From the NCBI GenBank assembly GCA_020629935.1, contig JAHDCJ010000018.1, positions 1 through 50,737 on the forward strand: DNA of 50,737 nucleotides, written 5' to 3'. Both the position numbers and the translations under genes were made by a program. Shown here piece after piece: positions 1 to 9,540 of this stretch. Position 1 is the first letter of the stretch. Each line of letters begins with the position of its first letter. The notes beneath the pieces are model-generated. The model made no database searches. It was not told where the DNA came from and worked only from the letters and a program-made list of their open reading frames with translations. This DNA is from Saprospiraceae bacterium (GTDB lineage: Bacteria > Bacteroidota > Bacteroidia > Chitinophagales > Saprospiraceae).

Positions 1-1
1 G

Positions 2-1126
2 GTATCAGAAAAAAGAGGAGAAGAAGAAGTTAATTTGGCCTTACTCACTGATGGTTTAAAAGCTGAAAGAGAACAAGGCATTACAATTGATGTGGCCTAT
101 CGTTATTTTTCGACTCCCAAGCGAAAATTTATCATTGCAGACACCCCAGGGCACATTCAATATACACGCAATATGGTCACTGGTGCTTCTACAGCCAATG
201 TAGCTCTGTTGCTCATCGATGCTAGAAATGGAGTAATTGAACAAACAAAAAGACACGCTATAATTGCCTCTCTACTTCAAATTCCACACGTCGTAGTTTG
301 CATTAACAAAATGGATCTTGTAGACTACAAACAAGAGGCCTTTGATAAAATTCATGATGAATTTGAAGCCTTTGCAACAAAGCTTGATGTAAAAGATGTA
401 AGTTTTATCCCTGTTTCAGCGTTAAAGGGAGACAACATTGTGGATAGAAGTAAAAATATGAGCTGGTATGAAGGACCTACGTTAATGTACTACCTTGAAA
501 ATGTCCATATATCAAGCGACCATAATTTTATTGATTGCAGATTTCCTGTACAACATGTAATTCGACCGTATAATGACGAGTTTCATGATTACAGAGGTTA
601 TTCTGGAAGAATAGCTGGTGGAGTTTTCAAAAAAGGCGATGAAGTAGTAATCTTACCAAGTGGCTTTTCTTCTAAAATTTCTAAAATAGACTCCTTTGAT
701 GGCGAAATGCAAGAGGCATTCCCACCACAATCAATCACCTTACTCCTTGAAGATGATTTTGACATCAGCAGGGGTGATATGCTGGTAAGAGTAAACAATC
801 AACCTGCCATTAGTCAAGATTTAGAGGTTATGTTATGCTGGTTTGATCATTCCAAACCACTTCAATCAAGAGGAAAATATATGATTAAGCATACCACTCA
901 AGAAGCTCGATGTATGGTGAAAGAAATCAGATATAAACTTGACATAAACAGTTTGCACAGAGATCAAGAAAATCTTGAAATAAAAAGCAATGATATTGCA
1001 AGAGTAGTCATACGTACTACCAAACCGTTGTTCTACGATAAATATAGAGACAACAGAATAACAGGAAGCATTATTTTGGTGGATGAAGGAAGCAATAATA
1101 CTGTTGCCGCAGGAATGATTATATAA
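2..1126 (+). CDS. cysN: Sulfate adenylyltransferase subunit 1, GTPase subunit (5' end missing)
   Basis: CysN is the regulatory GTPase of ATP sulfurylase. With CysD it makes adenosine 5'-phosphosulfate, the precursor of PAPS. The reading frame is open to the left window edge, so the N-terminus with the P-loop (G1) is missing; 374 residues are visible. Seen motifs: the switch region ITIDVAYRYF, the G3 motif DTPGH, the G4 motif NKMD and the G5-like SALKG, followed by two EF-Tu-type beta-barrel domains. The protein ends in the usual CysN C-terminus (near GSIILVDE), with no fused CysC kinase domain. It stops 2 bases before the nucleotide-sugar dehydrogenase gene, so it reads straight into the polysaccharide operon. 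With three sulfotransferase-like genes downstream, I infer that it supplies sulfate donor for polysaccharide sulfation rather than, or as well as, assimilation. Confidence 0.95.
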   Translation, partial: VSEKRGEEEVNLALLTDGLKAEREQGITIDVAYRYFSTPKRKFIIADTPGHIQYTRNMVTGASTANVALLLIDARNGVIEQTKRHAIIASLLQIPHVVVCINKMDLVDYKQEAFDKIHDEFEAFATKLDVKDVSFIPVSALKGDNIVDRSKNMSWYEGPTLMYYLENVHISSDHNFIDCRFPVQHVIRPYNDEFHDYRGYSGRIAGGVFKKGDEVVILPSGFSSKISKIDSFDGEMQEAFPPQSITLLLEDDFDISRGDMLVRVNNQPAISQDLEVMLCWFDHSKPLQSRGKYMIKHTTQEARCMVKEIRYKLDINSLHRDQENLEIKSNDIARVVIRTTKPLFYDKYRDNRITGSIILVDEGSNNTVAAGMII

Positions 1127-1128
1127 TA

Positions 1129-2415
1129 GTGATTACTCAACTTTTAAATAAAGAAAAAGCTATAAGTATAACCGGCTTAGGTTATGTAGGCTTACCATTG
1201 GCTTTAGAATTTGCCAAAAAATTTAAAGTTATCGGTTTTGATATCAATGAGGAACGCGTTGAATTGATGAAGCAGGGCATTGACCCTAGCAAGGAGCTAG
1301 AAGCTTCGGCTTTTGCAAAATGTGATATACAATTTACCTCCAATATTGAAGATTTACAAGATGCGCACTTTCACATTATAGCCGTCCCAACGGATATTGA
1401 TGCACACAAAGTGCCTAATCTAAAACCCTTAGAATCATCGAGCAAAGCTATCGGAAGCATTTTGAAAAAAGGAGATTTCGTTATCTACGAAAGCACAGTT
1501 TATCCAGGCTGTACTGAAGAAGATTGTATCCCAATTTTAGAGCACCAATCAGGTTTAAAGGCAAATAGTGATTTTCACTATGGTTATAGTCCAGAAAGAA
1601 TTGTTCCTGGTGAAAAAGTTAGAACCCTAACAAAAATTCTAAAAATTGTTTCAGGCAGCAGTCCGGAAGCATTGGAAGTGATCTCCAGTGTTTACGGAAA
1701 TATTATTGAAGCCGGCATTTATGAGGCATCCTCTGTGAAAGTAGCGGAGGCAGCCAAAGTAATTGAGAATACGCAAAGGGATATCAATATATCCCTAATG
1801 AACGAACTAGCAGTAATCTTTGACAAAATTGGAATTGATACCAACGAAGTTATTGAAGCCGCGGGATCTAAGTGGAATTTCCATAAATACAGACCAGGGT
1901 TGGTTGGAGGGCACTGTATAGGCGTTGACCCATACTACTTAATGCACAAGGCGAAACAAATAGGTCATGACCCACAAGTAATTGCCGCGGGAAGACGAGT
2001 AAATGACTACATTCCTAATTTTATTGCCAAAAAAGTAGTAACGAGTTTAATAGAGTTAGGAAAGAATCCTGGTGCTTGCAAAGTTTTGGTCATGGGCATC
2101 ACCTTTAAGGAAGATGTCTCAGACATTCGCAATTCTAAAGTTGCGGACCTTATTAATGAATTAAAGGATTTCTCACTGGACGTAGATGTTGTTGATGCCA
2201 ATGCTTCCAAAGAGGAGGTTCTGCATGAATATGGTATAGAATTAAAAGATAAATCTACTGGACCCTATGACGCTTTGGTTATAGCTGTTGGGCACAAAGA
2301 ATATAGAGTCCTTAGACTCGAAGATCTTAATGCTTTGTCTAAAGACCCACTCCTACTTTTTGACATTAAAGGGATATTAGATTTAGGAGATTTACCCAAT
2401 TATTGGAAACTATAA
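1129..2415 (+). CDS. tviB: Nucleotide-sugar dehydrogenase, TviB/WbpO type (UDP-HexNAc 6-dehydrogenase)
   Basis: NAD-dependent four-electron oxidation of a UDP-N-acetylhexosamine to the uronic acid, in the cytosol. The 428-residue length fits the UDP-glucose/GDP-mannose dehydrogenase family. Seen: a Rossmann motif GLGYVG at residues 16-21, SPERIVPGEK in the middle, and the catalytic cysteine at residue 263 in GGHCIGVDPYYL, with the typical GITFKEDVSDIRNS stretch in the C-terminal domain. The GGHCIGVDPYYL form and the SPERI pattern are those of the TviB/WbpO branch (GlcNAc or GalNAc) rather than UDP-glucose dehydrogenase; the exact substrate epimer cannot be told. The start is a GTG 2 bases after the cysN stop; no better start precedes the Rossmann fold. 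It predicts a HexNAcA residue in the polymer. Confidence 0.9.
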   Translation: MITQLLNKEKAISITGLGYVGLPLALEFAKKFKVIGFDINEERVELMKQGIDPSKELEASAFAKCDIQFTSNIEDLQDAHFHIIAVPTDIDAHKVPNLKPLESSSKAIGSILKKGDFVIYESTVYPGCTEEDCIPILEHQSGLKANSDFHYGYSPERIVPGEKVRTLTKILKIVSGSSPEALEVISSVYGNIIEAGIYEASSVKVAEAAKVIENTQRDINISLMNELAVIFDKIGIDTNEVIEAAGSKWNFHKYRPGLVGGHCIGVDPYYLMHKAKQIGHDPQVIAAGRRVNDYIPNFIAKKVVTSLIELGKNPGACKVLVMGITFKEDVSDIRNSKVADLINELKDFSLDVDVVDANASKEEVLHEYGIELKDKSTGPYDALVIAVGHKEYRVLRLEDLNALSKDPLLLFDIKGILDLGDLPNYWKL

Positions 2416-3485
2416 AAAACATATTGATTACAGGTGCCGCAGGATTTATTGGATCCCATGTAACGCGCTCCTTTGTCACCAAATATCCAAACTATAAAAT
2501 CATAGCCTTGGATTTATTGACTTATGCTGGTAATCTAGAAAACCTTTGTGATATTGAAAACAAAGCAAACTATGATTTTGTAAAAGGCGATATTTGTGAT
2601 AGTGATTTTATGCGGAAATTGTTTGTCGAAAGAAATATCACTGACGTCATTCACTTGGCTGCGGAATCCCATGTAGACCGATCAATCGCGGATCCTTTTG
2701 TTTTTATAAAAACTAATGTTTTGGGAACTTCTCATCTTTTGCATCTAGCAAAAGAAAGCTGGGACAGCAAATCTGGAGATCATATATTTTATCATATTTC
2801 AACGGATGAGGTATATGGTTCACTCGAACTAAATGGTGGATTTTTTAATGAATCTACAGCATATGATCCACGAAGTCCTTACTCCGCTTCTAAAGCATCA
2901 AGTGACCATATGGTAAGGGCTTGGCACCATACCTATGGTTTACCCATTGTGATTTCGAATTGTTCTAACAATTATGGCCCCAATCAATTTCCTGAAAAAT
3001 TGATTCCTCTATTTATAAACAATATTATTGAAAAGAAAGCATTACCTGTTTATGGTCAAGGTCTTAATATCAGAGATTGGTTACATGTTGAAGACCATGC
3101 CAATGCAATTGATATAGTTTTTCATAAAGGCCAAATGGGTGAAACTTATAACATCGGCGGACACAACGAATGGAAAAACATAGATGTCATTCATCTGCTT
3201 TGCAAATTGATGGATCAAAAATTAGACCGCAAAAATGGAGAATCTGCTCAGCTTATTAAATTCGTGACAGACAGACCAGGACATGACTTACGCTATGCAA
3301 TCGATGCCTCCAAGGCTGAGCAAACTCTGAGTTGGAAACCTAATTATAGTTTCGAAGAAGGATTAAGTAAAACCATAGATTGGTATTTAGAAAATAAATC
3401 TTGGCTTCAAAATGTTACGACAGGATCCTATAAAGAATACTATAAAAAACAATACCTAGATCGTACAAAAGAAGTGAATAGATGA
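2403..3485 (+). CDS. rmlB: dTDP-glucose 4,6-dehydratase
   Basis: Converts dTDP-D-glucose to dTDP-4-keto-6-deoxy-D-glucose, the branch point to rhamnose and other 6-deoxy sugars. An extended short-chain dehydrogenase of 360 residues: NAD-binding GAAGFIG at residues 11-17, catalytic T134-D135-E136 in STDEVYGS, and YxxxK at Y160/K164, followed by the family signature CSNNYGPNQFPEKLIPL. The start is a TTG overlapping the dehydrogenase gene by 13 bases; it gives the expected short N-terminus before the first beta strand. It overlaps rmlA by 4 bases. No rmlC or rmlD is seen in the window, so the final sugar is not defined by this locus alone. Confidence 0.95.
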   Translation: METIKNILITGAAGFIGSHVTRSFVTKYPNYKIIALDLLTYAGNLENLCDIENKANYDFVKGDICDSDFMRKLFVERNITDVIHLAAESHVDRSIADPFVFIKTNVLGTSHLLHLAKESWDSKSGDHIFYHISTDEVYGSLELNGGFFNESTAYDPRSPYSASKASSDHMVRAWHHTYGLPIVISNCSNNYGPNQFPEKLIPLFINNIIEKKALPVYGQGLNIRDWLHVEDHANAIDIVFHKGQMGETYNIGGHNEWKNIDVIHLLCKLMDQKLDRKNGESAQLIKFVTDRPGHDLRYAIDASKAEQTLSWKPNYSFEEGLSKTIDWYLENKSWLQNVTTGSYKEYYKKQYLDRTKEVNR

Positions 3486-4345
3486 AAGGGATAATATTAG
3501 CAGGCGGATCAGGTACTAGACTTTACCCTATTACAAAAGCTATTTCAAAGCAACTAATGCCTGTGTATGATAAACCGATGATTTATTATCCGCTATCCAT
3601 ATTGTTGCTCTCAGGAATAAAAGAGATACTAATAATTACGACTCCCGAAGACCAATCTCAATTTATAAAACTTCTTGGTGATGGCTCATCACTAGGTTGT
3701 ATTTTTAAATATGCTGTTCAAGAAAAACCAAATGGTCTAGCTGAGGCATTTTTAATAGGTGAAGAGTTTATTGGAAAGGATAATGTTTGTCTAATTCTTG
3801 GAGATAACATATTCTATGGGTCAGGATTGTCCAGGATACTCCAACGTTGTGCACAAATAAAACAAGGGGCTAAGATTTTCGCTTTTCCAGTAAATAATCC
3901 AGGAGATTATGGTGTCGTAGAAATGGATGAAAACAGTAAAGCAATTAGCATTGAAGAAAAGCCAGAAAAACCTAAAAGCAATTTCGCAATTCCAGGATTA
4001 TATTATTTCGATAATTCAGTAATTAATTTTGCAAAAAAAATAAAACCTTCTCAAAGAGGTGAATTAGAAATAACATCTATCAATAGATGTTATTTGAAGG
4101 CTGAAATGCTTAACGTAGAAATAATGCCCAGAGGCTCTGCTTGGTTGGACACTGGTACTTTTGATTCCCTTTCGGACGCATCAGAATTTGTAAGAGTTAT
4201 TGAAAAAAGACAGCAACATAAAATAGGTTGTATTGAAGAAATTGCTTGGAGAATGAGATACATTGACAATAAACAACTAAAAAAAATATCGGGCCCACTA
4301 CAAAAAAGTGGTTACGGCAAATACTTATTAAACCTATTAAGTTAG
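3482..4345 (+). CDS. rmlA: Glucose-1-phosphate thymidylyltransferase
   Basis: Makes dTDP-glucose from glucose-1-phosphate and dTTP, the step before RmlB. The N-terminal nucleotide-binding signature GGSGTRLYP (from residue 8) and the following KQLMPVYDKPMIYYPLS are diagnostic of the short RmlA family; 287 residues is the usual length. The ATG overlaps the rmlB stop by 4 bases (ATGA), indicating translational coupling. A 35-base gap separates it from the export gene, one of the larger gaps on this strand, though no promoter is evident there. Confidence 0.96.
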   Translation: MKGIILAGGSGTRLYPITKAISKQLMPVYDKPMIYYPLSILLLSGIKEILIITTPEDQSQFIKLLGDGSSLGCIFKYAVQEKPNGLAEAFLIGEEFIGKDNVCLILGDNIFYGSGLSRILQRCAQIKQGAKIFAFPVNNPGDYGVVEMDENSKAISIEEKPEKPKSNFAIPGLYYFDNSVINFAKKIKPSQRGELEITSINRCYLKAEMLNVEIMPRGSAWLDTGTFDSLSDASEFVRVIEKRQQHKIGCIEEIAWRMRYIDNKQLKKISGPLQKSGYGKYLLNLLS

Positions 4346-4380
4346 AAGAAACATTGTTATTTAAATAAATCTAATTATTG

Positions 4381-7083
4381 ATGAAAAAAGTACTATCTAT
4401 TTTTTCACTAATTATTCTTTGCGCAGCAACATGTATTGCACAAACTGAATCAGACCGAGTAAAAGAGGAGTTAGACAAACGTGGTCTTAGAGATGATGAA
4501 GTAAGGCAAAGGTTGCTCGAAAGGGGTTTTGATATCGACAATATAGACATCAACAATCCTTCCGCAGTTTTCCAATTGGAAAAAAATCTTCAAGAAGTTC
4601 TGGATGAAATGGAAAAAGAGAAGCTGACAGATGAACAAAAAGGATCTACGATAACAGATAAAGAATTAACACAAGAAGAATCCAAAATATTGGCTAAAGA
4701 AGGTGAAGATATATCTGAAGCCATTGATGAAGGGGCTACTTTAGAGGAAGCGGTTTCTGAAGAATTAATTGACGCTCAAGAAACTAGTCTACCAAAAGCT
4801 CAAACTTACGGTCAAGAAGTTTTTCGATCACAAAATATTAAACTTTATAGAAAATCTGAAGATGTAAAACCTCCTAATTCATATATTCTTGGTGCTGGTG
4901 ATATTATAACCGTTTCCATCTGGGGTTACTCAGAAGAGGATTTAATCTTTGAAATAAATGATGAAGGCTATATTAAGCCCCAAGGGATACCAAGAATTTA
5001 TTTAAAAGGAATTCGTCTTTCCCAAGCCAAAAGTTTATTGTCAGATCGATTTTCAAATTACTATAAGTTTAATGCCAACGAATTTGAGGTAGGTTTAAGC
5101 TTTGGAAGAACAATTAATGTAAACATAACAGGAGAAGTTTTCAACTATGGCAATTTTAATCTTCCCGCTATTAATACTGCTTTTAATGCACTTGTTGCAG
5201 CCGGTGGACCCAATGACATAGGTTCTGTACGAAACATCACTCTAAAAAGATTTGGCGAACCTGATAAAGATATAGACATCTACAAATACCTTCAGAACCC
5301 AAGTTATGAGATGGATTTCTTTTTGGAAGAAGAAGATATTATTCATGTTCCCGTTGCTGAAAAGCTTGTTACCATTGATGGCGCAGTTATTCGACCAAAT
5401 CAATACGAATTAAAGAGCTCTGAGGATTTAGTTGAATTATTACAATTCTGTGGAGGGCTAAAAGCCAACGCATCATTAAAAAACATTCAAATTAAGCGAT
5501 TTATTGATGATCAAGAAAAGATTATTGATGTCAACCTAAACGAAGTTGTTAAAAGAAATACGGATTTTACTTTAAAAAACGGTGATGAAATTTTGGTTTT
5601 TGAAATTCCAAATAAATTTAAAAACTTTGCCAGTGTAGAGGGTGCAGTTGACCTTCCTGGAAAATATGCAATTGAAAAAAACACCAGAATTAGTGACCTG
5701 TTAGATAAGACATATTTAAAAGAACATGCTTATTTAGAAATTGCGTATTTAAAACGACCAAATCGAGATCAAACAACTTTTAGTTATTTTAGAATAGCCA
5801 TTGGACAGTTATTAGAGAACAATAATCATCCTGATAATATTCTTGTGGAAAATGGTGATGAGCTCGTCATTTATTCTAAGTCTAGATTTAAGGATGCAGA
5901 AGATTTTTCTGTTTCAGGTCATGTTCGTGAAGCGGGAAGTTTTGAATATGATTTTTCAAACACATTGAAATTAAGTGATGCAATAATTTTAGCAGGGGGT
6001 ACAAAAAAATTTCCTACTGACTTTGCTTACATACAAAGAGCTTCTATTAAAGAGCCCGGTAAAATCAAATATTTAAGGGTAAATTTATCAAGTGCTATTC
6101 TAAATCCTTCGGGCCCAGAAAATGTTGCAATTTTACCGGGAGACAAAATAGTAATCTATGCTAAGGAAGATTTAATAGAAAATGAAGAAATAACTGTTAG
6201 AGGACTTGTAAGAAATCCAGGTGTTTACAAATTCGATCCTAGCCTAAAAATTAAAGACCTCATTGATATGTCAGGTGGCTTAAGCGTTAATGCCTCTAGA
6301 AAAAGAATTGATGTATTCCGCTTAGAGGTTTCGGATGACAAAGAAACGCAAACATTAGCCGCCAATTTAATATTGGACAAAAACAATAATATTATAAATG
6401 GTGCATATATTCCCCAACCTAGAGATATTATAGTATTCAGAAATGCCGCAGAATTTGAAGACATTAGAACCGTTGAAATTTTAGGAGAAATTGCTTATCC
6501 AGGATACTACGCCATAATAGAAGAAAACGAACGTATTAGTTCCATTATCAAGCGGGCAGGGGGTTTAACAGATGAAGCTTTCATTCCAGGAATGGTCGTT
6601 AATAGATTTGCAGGAGATATTGGTATAATAAGTCTCAATGCAGATGAAAAAATATTTGACAATTCTGATCAAAATATTGTTGTGAAAAACAATGATGTTA
6701 TTGTCGTACCAAAAACCAATGATTTGGTTACGATAAGTGGTACTACTAATACGGGTCAACAAATTGTTGTGCCCTTTGTAAGAAATAAAACAGCCCTTCA
6801 GTATGTTGAAGATTTTTCTGGAGGTATTAATGACAAAATTGGAGATAAACGAAGAATTCTAGTTCGATATCCGGATGGTCACTACAAAACGCCAAAAAGA
6901 AGATTCTTGTTTTCTTGGAAATATCCATCAATAGAACCAGGTTGTAGAATTGAAGTGCCTTCTAAAATTGTTGAACAAAATTCAAATAAGGAAAAGAAAG
7001 ATTGGGGAAATATTTTAGAAAAAACCGTAACACAAGCAACCGCATTACTCACGCTTATAGTTTTAATTCAAAGAATAGATTAG
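4381..7083 (+). CDS. Polysaccharide export protein with Poly_export and multiple SLBB domains (Wza-like)
   Basis: Predicted outer-membrane/periplasmic export channel component. The 900-residue protein has an N-terminal signal peptide (about residues 1-20, ending near CIAQ). A charged helical region spans about 25-120, a Poly_export domain starts near residue 168 (YILGAGDIITVSIWG), and a series of repeated SLBB-type units follows (motifs such as GAVIRPNQYEL, GAVDLPGKYAI, GHVREAGSFEY, GLVRNPGVYKF, GEIAYPGYYAI). A C-terminal hydrophobic helix lies near TALLTLIVLI. This long multi-SLBB form is typical of Bacteroidota. A TTG immediately before the ATG at 4381 would add one residue; ATG with the clean signal peptide is preferred. 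It lies directly upstream of the Wzz-type gene, its expected partner. Confidence 0.9.
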   Translation: MKKVLSIFSLIILCAATCIAQTESDRVKEELDKRGLRDDEVRQRLLERGFDIDNIDINNPSAVFQLEKNLQEVLDEMEKEKLTDEQKGSTITDKELTQEESKILAKEGEDISEAIDEGATLEEAVSEELIDAQETSLPKAQTYGQEVFRSQNIKLYRKSEDVKPPNSYILGAGDIITVSIWGYSEEDLIFEINDEGYIKPQGIPRIYLKGIRLSQAKSLLSDRFSNYYKFNANEFEVGLSFGRTINVNITGEVFNYGNFNLPAINTAFNALVAAGGPNDIGSVRNITLKRFGEPDKDIDIYKYLQNPSYEMDFFLEEEDIIHVPVAEKLVTIDGAVIRPNQYELKSSEDLVELLQFCGGLKANASLKNIQIKRFIDDQEKIIDVNLNEVVKRNTDFTLKNGDEILVFEIPNKFKNFASVEGAVDLPGKYAIEKNTRISDLLDKTYLKEHAYLEIAYLKRPNRDQTTFSYFRIAIGQLLENNNHPDNILVENGDELVIYSKSRFKDAEDFSVSGHVREAGSFEYDFSNTLKLSDAIILAGGTKKFPTDFAYIQRASIKEPGKIKYLRVNLSSAILNPSGPENVAILPGDKIVIYAKEDLIENEEITVRGLVRNPGVYKFDPSLKIKDLIDMSGGLSVNASRKRIDVFRLEVSDDKETQTLAANLILDKNNNIINGAYIPQPRDIIVFRNAAEFEDIRTVEILGEIAYPGYYAIIEENERISSIIKRAGGLTDEAFIPGMVVNRFAGDIGIISLNADEKIFDNSDQNIVVKNNDVIVVPKTNDLVTISGTTNTGQQIVVPFVRNKTALQYVEDFSGGINDKIGDKRRILVRYPDGHYKTPKRRFLFSWKYPSIEPGCRIEVPSKIVEQNSNKEKKDWGNILEKTVTQATALLTLIVLIQRID

Positions 7084-7104
7084 TCTAACACAGAAAGCTT
7101 TTAT

Positions 7105-8226
7105 ATGAGCAATGGAGAACATAAAAATGTAATTCATCAAACTGATGAAATTACTTTAAAAGAACTCATTTTAAAAATCCAAGAATTCTTTTGGGAAATA
7201 GTAAAAAATTGGTTTCTGATTTTTATTCTTTTCATTATTGCTGCTTGCTACTTTTTTTATGAGGTGTATACAACCCCAATAAAATATCCTGCACATGTTA
7301 AATTCATGCTTAGTGATGATGGCGGTGATAAATCGGGTATGAATATGATATTAGGTGGACTTGGTTTAGGTGGCTTTAAGGGTAAGGGGGATTTGGTTAA
7401 TCTCGAAAAAATAATGCAACTCTTCAAAACACGATCAGTAATTGATAAAGCTCTTCTTACAAAAGCTGTATTAAATGGAAAGCAAGACGTACTGGGGAAT
7501 CACATTATTCAACAAATTGGTTATAAAAAATTGATTAAAGATTATGGTCCGGCGAGTTGGAGTAAAGTAATGAATGAATTAAATGACTTTCAATTTGACT
7601 CGCTCAAGACTGTGGAGGATTTTGATGAAAAAGATCAAATTATGCTCAAGGTTCTTTTTGATAATATAGTAGGACACTACGATCGTGAAATTGACCCAAT
7701 AATAAAAAGCTCGTTAGACGAAGACTCTGAAATTATCACTTTATCTGTTTATACCGAAAAAGAAGACCTTACTTTCATAATACTAAATTCAATTTTTGAA
7801 GAATTAAGTAATTTTTTTATCAACAAAGCAATTGAAAAACAGAAAAAAACTTTTGATGTGCTTTCGTTTAAAAATGATTCTATTTACAAGCAACTTAAAA
7901 TTGCAGAGTATAGTTTAGCTGATTTTAAGGATAGAAACAGAAAACTGGTTACAGTTAAAGGTTATTTAAAAGAAACCAAACTTGAGAGAGAAGTATCTAT
8001 CCTAAATCTTTTATATGCTGAGTCTGTCAAAAATTTAGAAATTGCCGATTTTGCCTTAAGGCGACGAAAACCACATGTTCAAAAAATTGATTCTTCTGTA
8101 AGGCCTTTAACTGCAATAGGTAAATCAAAGAAAAAAGCGCTGATTTATAGTTCATTAATCTCAGTTCTTTTAGGTGTTACATTTATTATTGGAAGAAAAA
8201 TAATTCGAGACGCCTTAGCAAATTAA
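7105..8226 (+). CDS. Wzz-type polysaccharide co-polymerase (chain-length determinant), no kinase domain
   Basis: Inner-membrane co-polymerase controlling chain length and linking Wzy to the export channel. It has 373 residues with one membrane helix near residues 33-52 (NWFLIFILFIIAACYFFY) and a second near the C-terminus (about 343-363), enclosing a mostly helical periplasmic domain with coiled-coil character around residues 240-300. A glycine-rich MILGGLGLGG stretch near residue 80 resembles that of Bacteroidota Wzz proteins. There is no Walker A motif or tyrosine-rich tail, so it is not a Wzc-type fused tyrosine kinase; any kinase would have to be elsewhere. ATG start 21 bases after the export gene. 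Confidence 0.85.
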   Translation: MSNGEHKNVIHQTDEITLKELILKIQEFFWEIVKNWFLIFILFIIAACYFFYEVYTTPIKYPAHVKFMLSDDGGDKSGMNMILGGLGLGGFKGKGDLVNLEKIMQLFKTRSVIDKALLTKAVLNGKQDVLGNHIIQQIGYKKLIKDYGPASWSKVMNELNDFQFDSLKTVEDFDEKDQIMLKVLFDNIVGHYDREIDPIIKSSLDEDSEIITLSVYTEKEDLTFIILNSIFEELSNFFINKAIEKQKKTFDVLSFKNDSIYKQLKIAEYSLADFKDRNRKLVTVKGYLKETKLEREVSILNLLYAESVKNLEIADFALRRRKPHVQKIDSSVRPLTAIGKSKKKALIYSSLISVLLGVTFIIGRKIIRDALAN

Positions 8227-8244
8227 CCTAGTTTTTATCTCGAT

Positions 8245-9540
8245 TTGCTTAGAAATTTAAACTCGATAGGACTGAAAAAGATAACCATCAACATGAGTTG
8301 GTTGATGGTCGAGAACATTATCAAAATAGGTGTCGGTGCTGTATTAAGTATTTGGATAGCTCGAAAACTTGGCCCTACTCGTTTCGGCCTTTACAGTTAT
8401 GCCATTGTATATGCCTCTATATTCTATGCCTTTGTTGGCTTAGGATTGAGAAAGATCGTAGTGCGAGAATTAAGTAAGAATAAAGAAGGTGCCAAAAAAA
8501 TTATTGGTACTTCTTTCTTTATGATCCTTTCGGCAGCAATCGTTATGAGCATATTGACTCCCCTGAGTCTATTCTTATTTTCTGATGCCAGTAAAATTAC
8601 CGTGCTTCTTGTTGCCATTATGAGTAGCGGATTTATATTCCAATCTTTTCAGCCGATAGCATTCTATTACGAGTCGCAAACTCGAATGAAGTGGGTCATG
8701 ATCTTATCGTTATTCGGGTTTGCAATAGGCACACTGATAAAAATATTTGCCCTCCTGCAAGATTCCTGGATACATTGGCTGGTCATTGGCTCGATGCTTG
8801 AGTTAGCTTTGGCAAGTCTTTTTCTATATTTCATTTTTCCCAAGGAACTTAAACCCATCCGTCAAATTTCCTTTGATCTCACTCTCGCAAAAAAGTTGTT
8901 GAAAGAATCTTATCCCCTGATTGTCATCGCTCTTGCAATCAAGCTCTATACAGATATTGATCAAATCATGCTTAAAAACATGTATGATTTAACCGAGACA
9001 GGCCGATATGCTATTGCTGTCAAGTTTTCAAAAATTTGTACATTTCTACCTTCTGCAATTTTTATCTCTGTCTTTCCTAATTTGGTGAAAACCAAATCAA
9101 ATAATGAAGCGCAGTATAAAAACAAATTGCAAAAGCTCTATAATGTTTGCTCATTTCTAGGATATGGCTTTGCCATATTTTTTACTTTTTTTGGCAATCT
9201 AATTATCTCCATTTTATTAGGTCCAGAATATGCATCCTCTGCTTTTTTTCTCAAAATATTAATATGGAGCAATCTCTTCATTTTCCTCGGTGGAGCAAGG
9301 ACCTTGTTTTTAATTTCAGAAAATCTAACTCAATTGTATATGTTCACAATCATAATCGGTTGTGCTCTTAATATCGGATTGAATTACATTTTCATTCCAA
9401 TATACGGTGGAGTCGCAGCCTGCATTGTTACACTTATTACCACTTTTATTGCAGGCATAGGCATTAACTTTTTTATTCCTAAATTATTTGAAACTGGACT
9501 AATGCAAATGAAGAGCTTAGTATACCCTAAATTTTGGTAA
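8245..9540 (+). CDS. Wzx-type oligosaccharide flippase (first of three)
   Basis: MOP-superfamily membrane protein predicted to flip lipid-linked repeat units across the inner membrane. 431 residues with about 12 hydrophobic segments. The N-terminal segment with WIARKLGPTRFGLYSYA is the characteristic Polysacc_synt sequence (helix 1, then LGPxxFGxY). The same reading frame is closed by the wzz stop just upstream and holds no ATG before residue 17, so the TTG at 8245 is the best start; ATG at 8293 is the alternative. The following gene begins in its stop codon (TAATG). It is the nearest flippase to Wzz/Wza and so the best candidate for the main repeat unit. Confidence 0.9.
   Translation: MLRNLNSIGLKKITINMSWLMVENIIKIGVGAVLSIWIARKLGPTRFGLYSYAIVYASIFYAFVGLGLRKIVVRELSKNKEGAKKIIGTSFFMILSAAIVMSILTPLSLFLFSDASKITVLLVAIMSSGFIFQSFQPIAFYYESQTRMKWVMILSLFGFAIGTLIKIFALLQDSWIHWLVIGSMLELALASLFLYFIFPKELKPIRQISFDLTLAKKLLKESYPLIVIALAIKLYTDIDQIMLKNMYDLTETGRYAIAVKFSKICTFLPSAIFISVFPNLVKTKSNNEAQYKNKLQKLYNVCSFLGYGFAIFFTFFGNLIISILLGPEYASSAFFLKILIWSNLFIFLGGARTLFLISENLTQLYMFTIIIGCALNIGLNYIFIPIYGGVAACIVTLITTFIAGIGINFFIPKLFETGLMQMKSLVYPKFW

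Noticed and set aside
4346-4380. Possible promoter in the 35-base gap between rmlA and the export gene
   Set aside because: The gap is AT-rich but has no TTG/TAnnTTTG pair at proper spacing; read-through from rmlA is the simpler reading.
9147-9371. A 74-codon plus-strand open frame inside the first flippase gene
   Set aside because: It overlaps conserved membrane segments of the flippase in another frame and shows no motif of its own.
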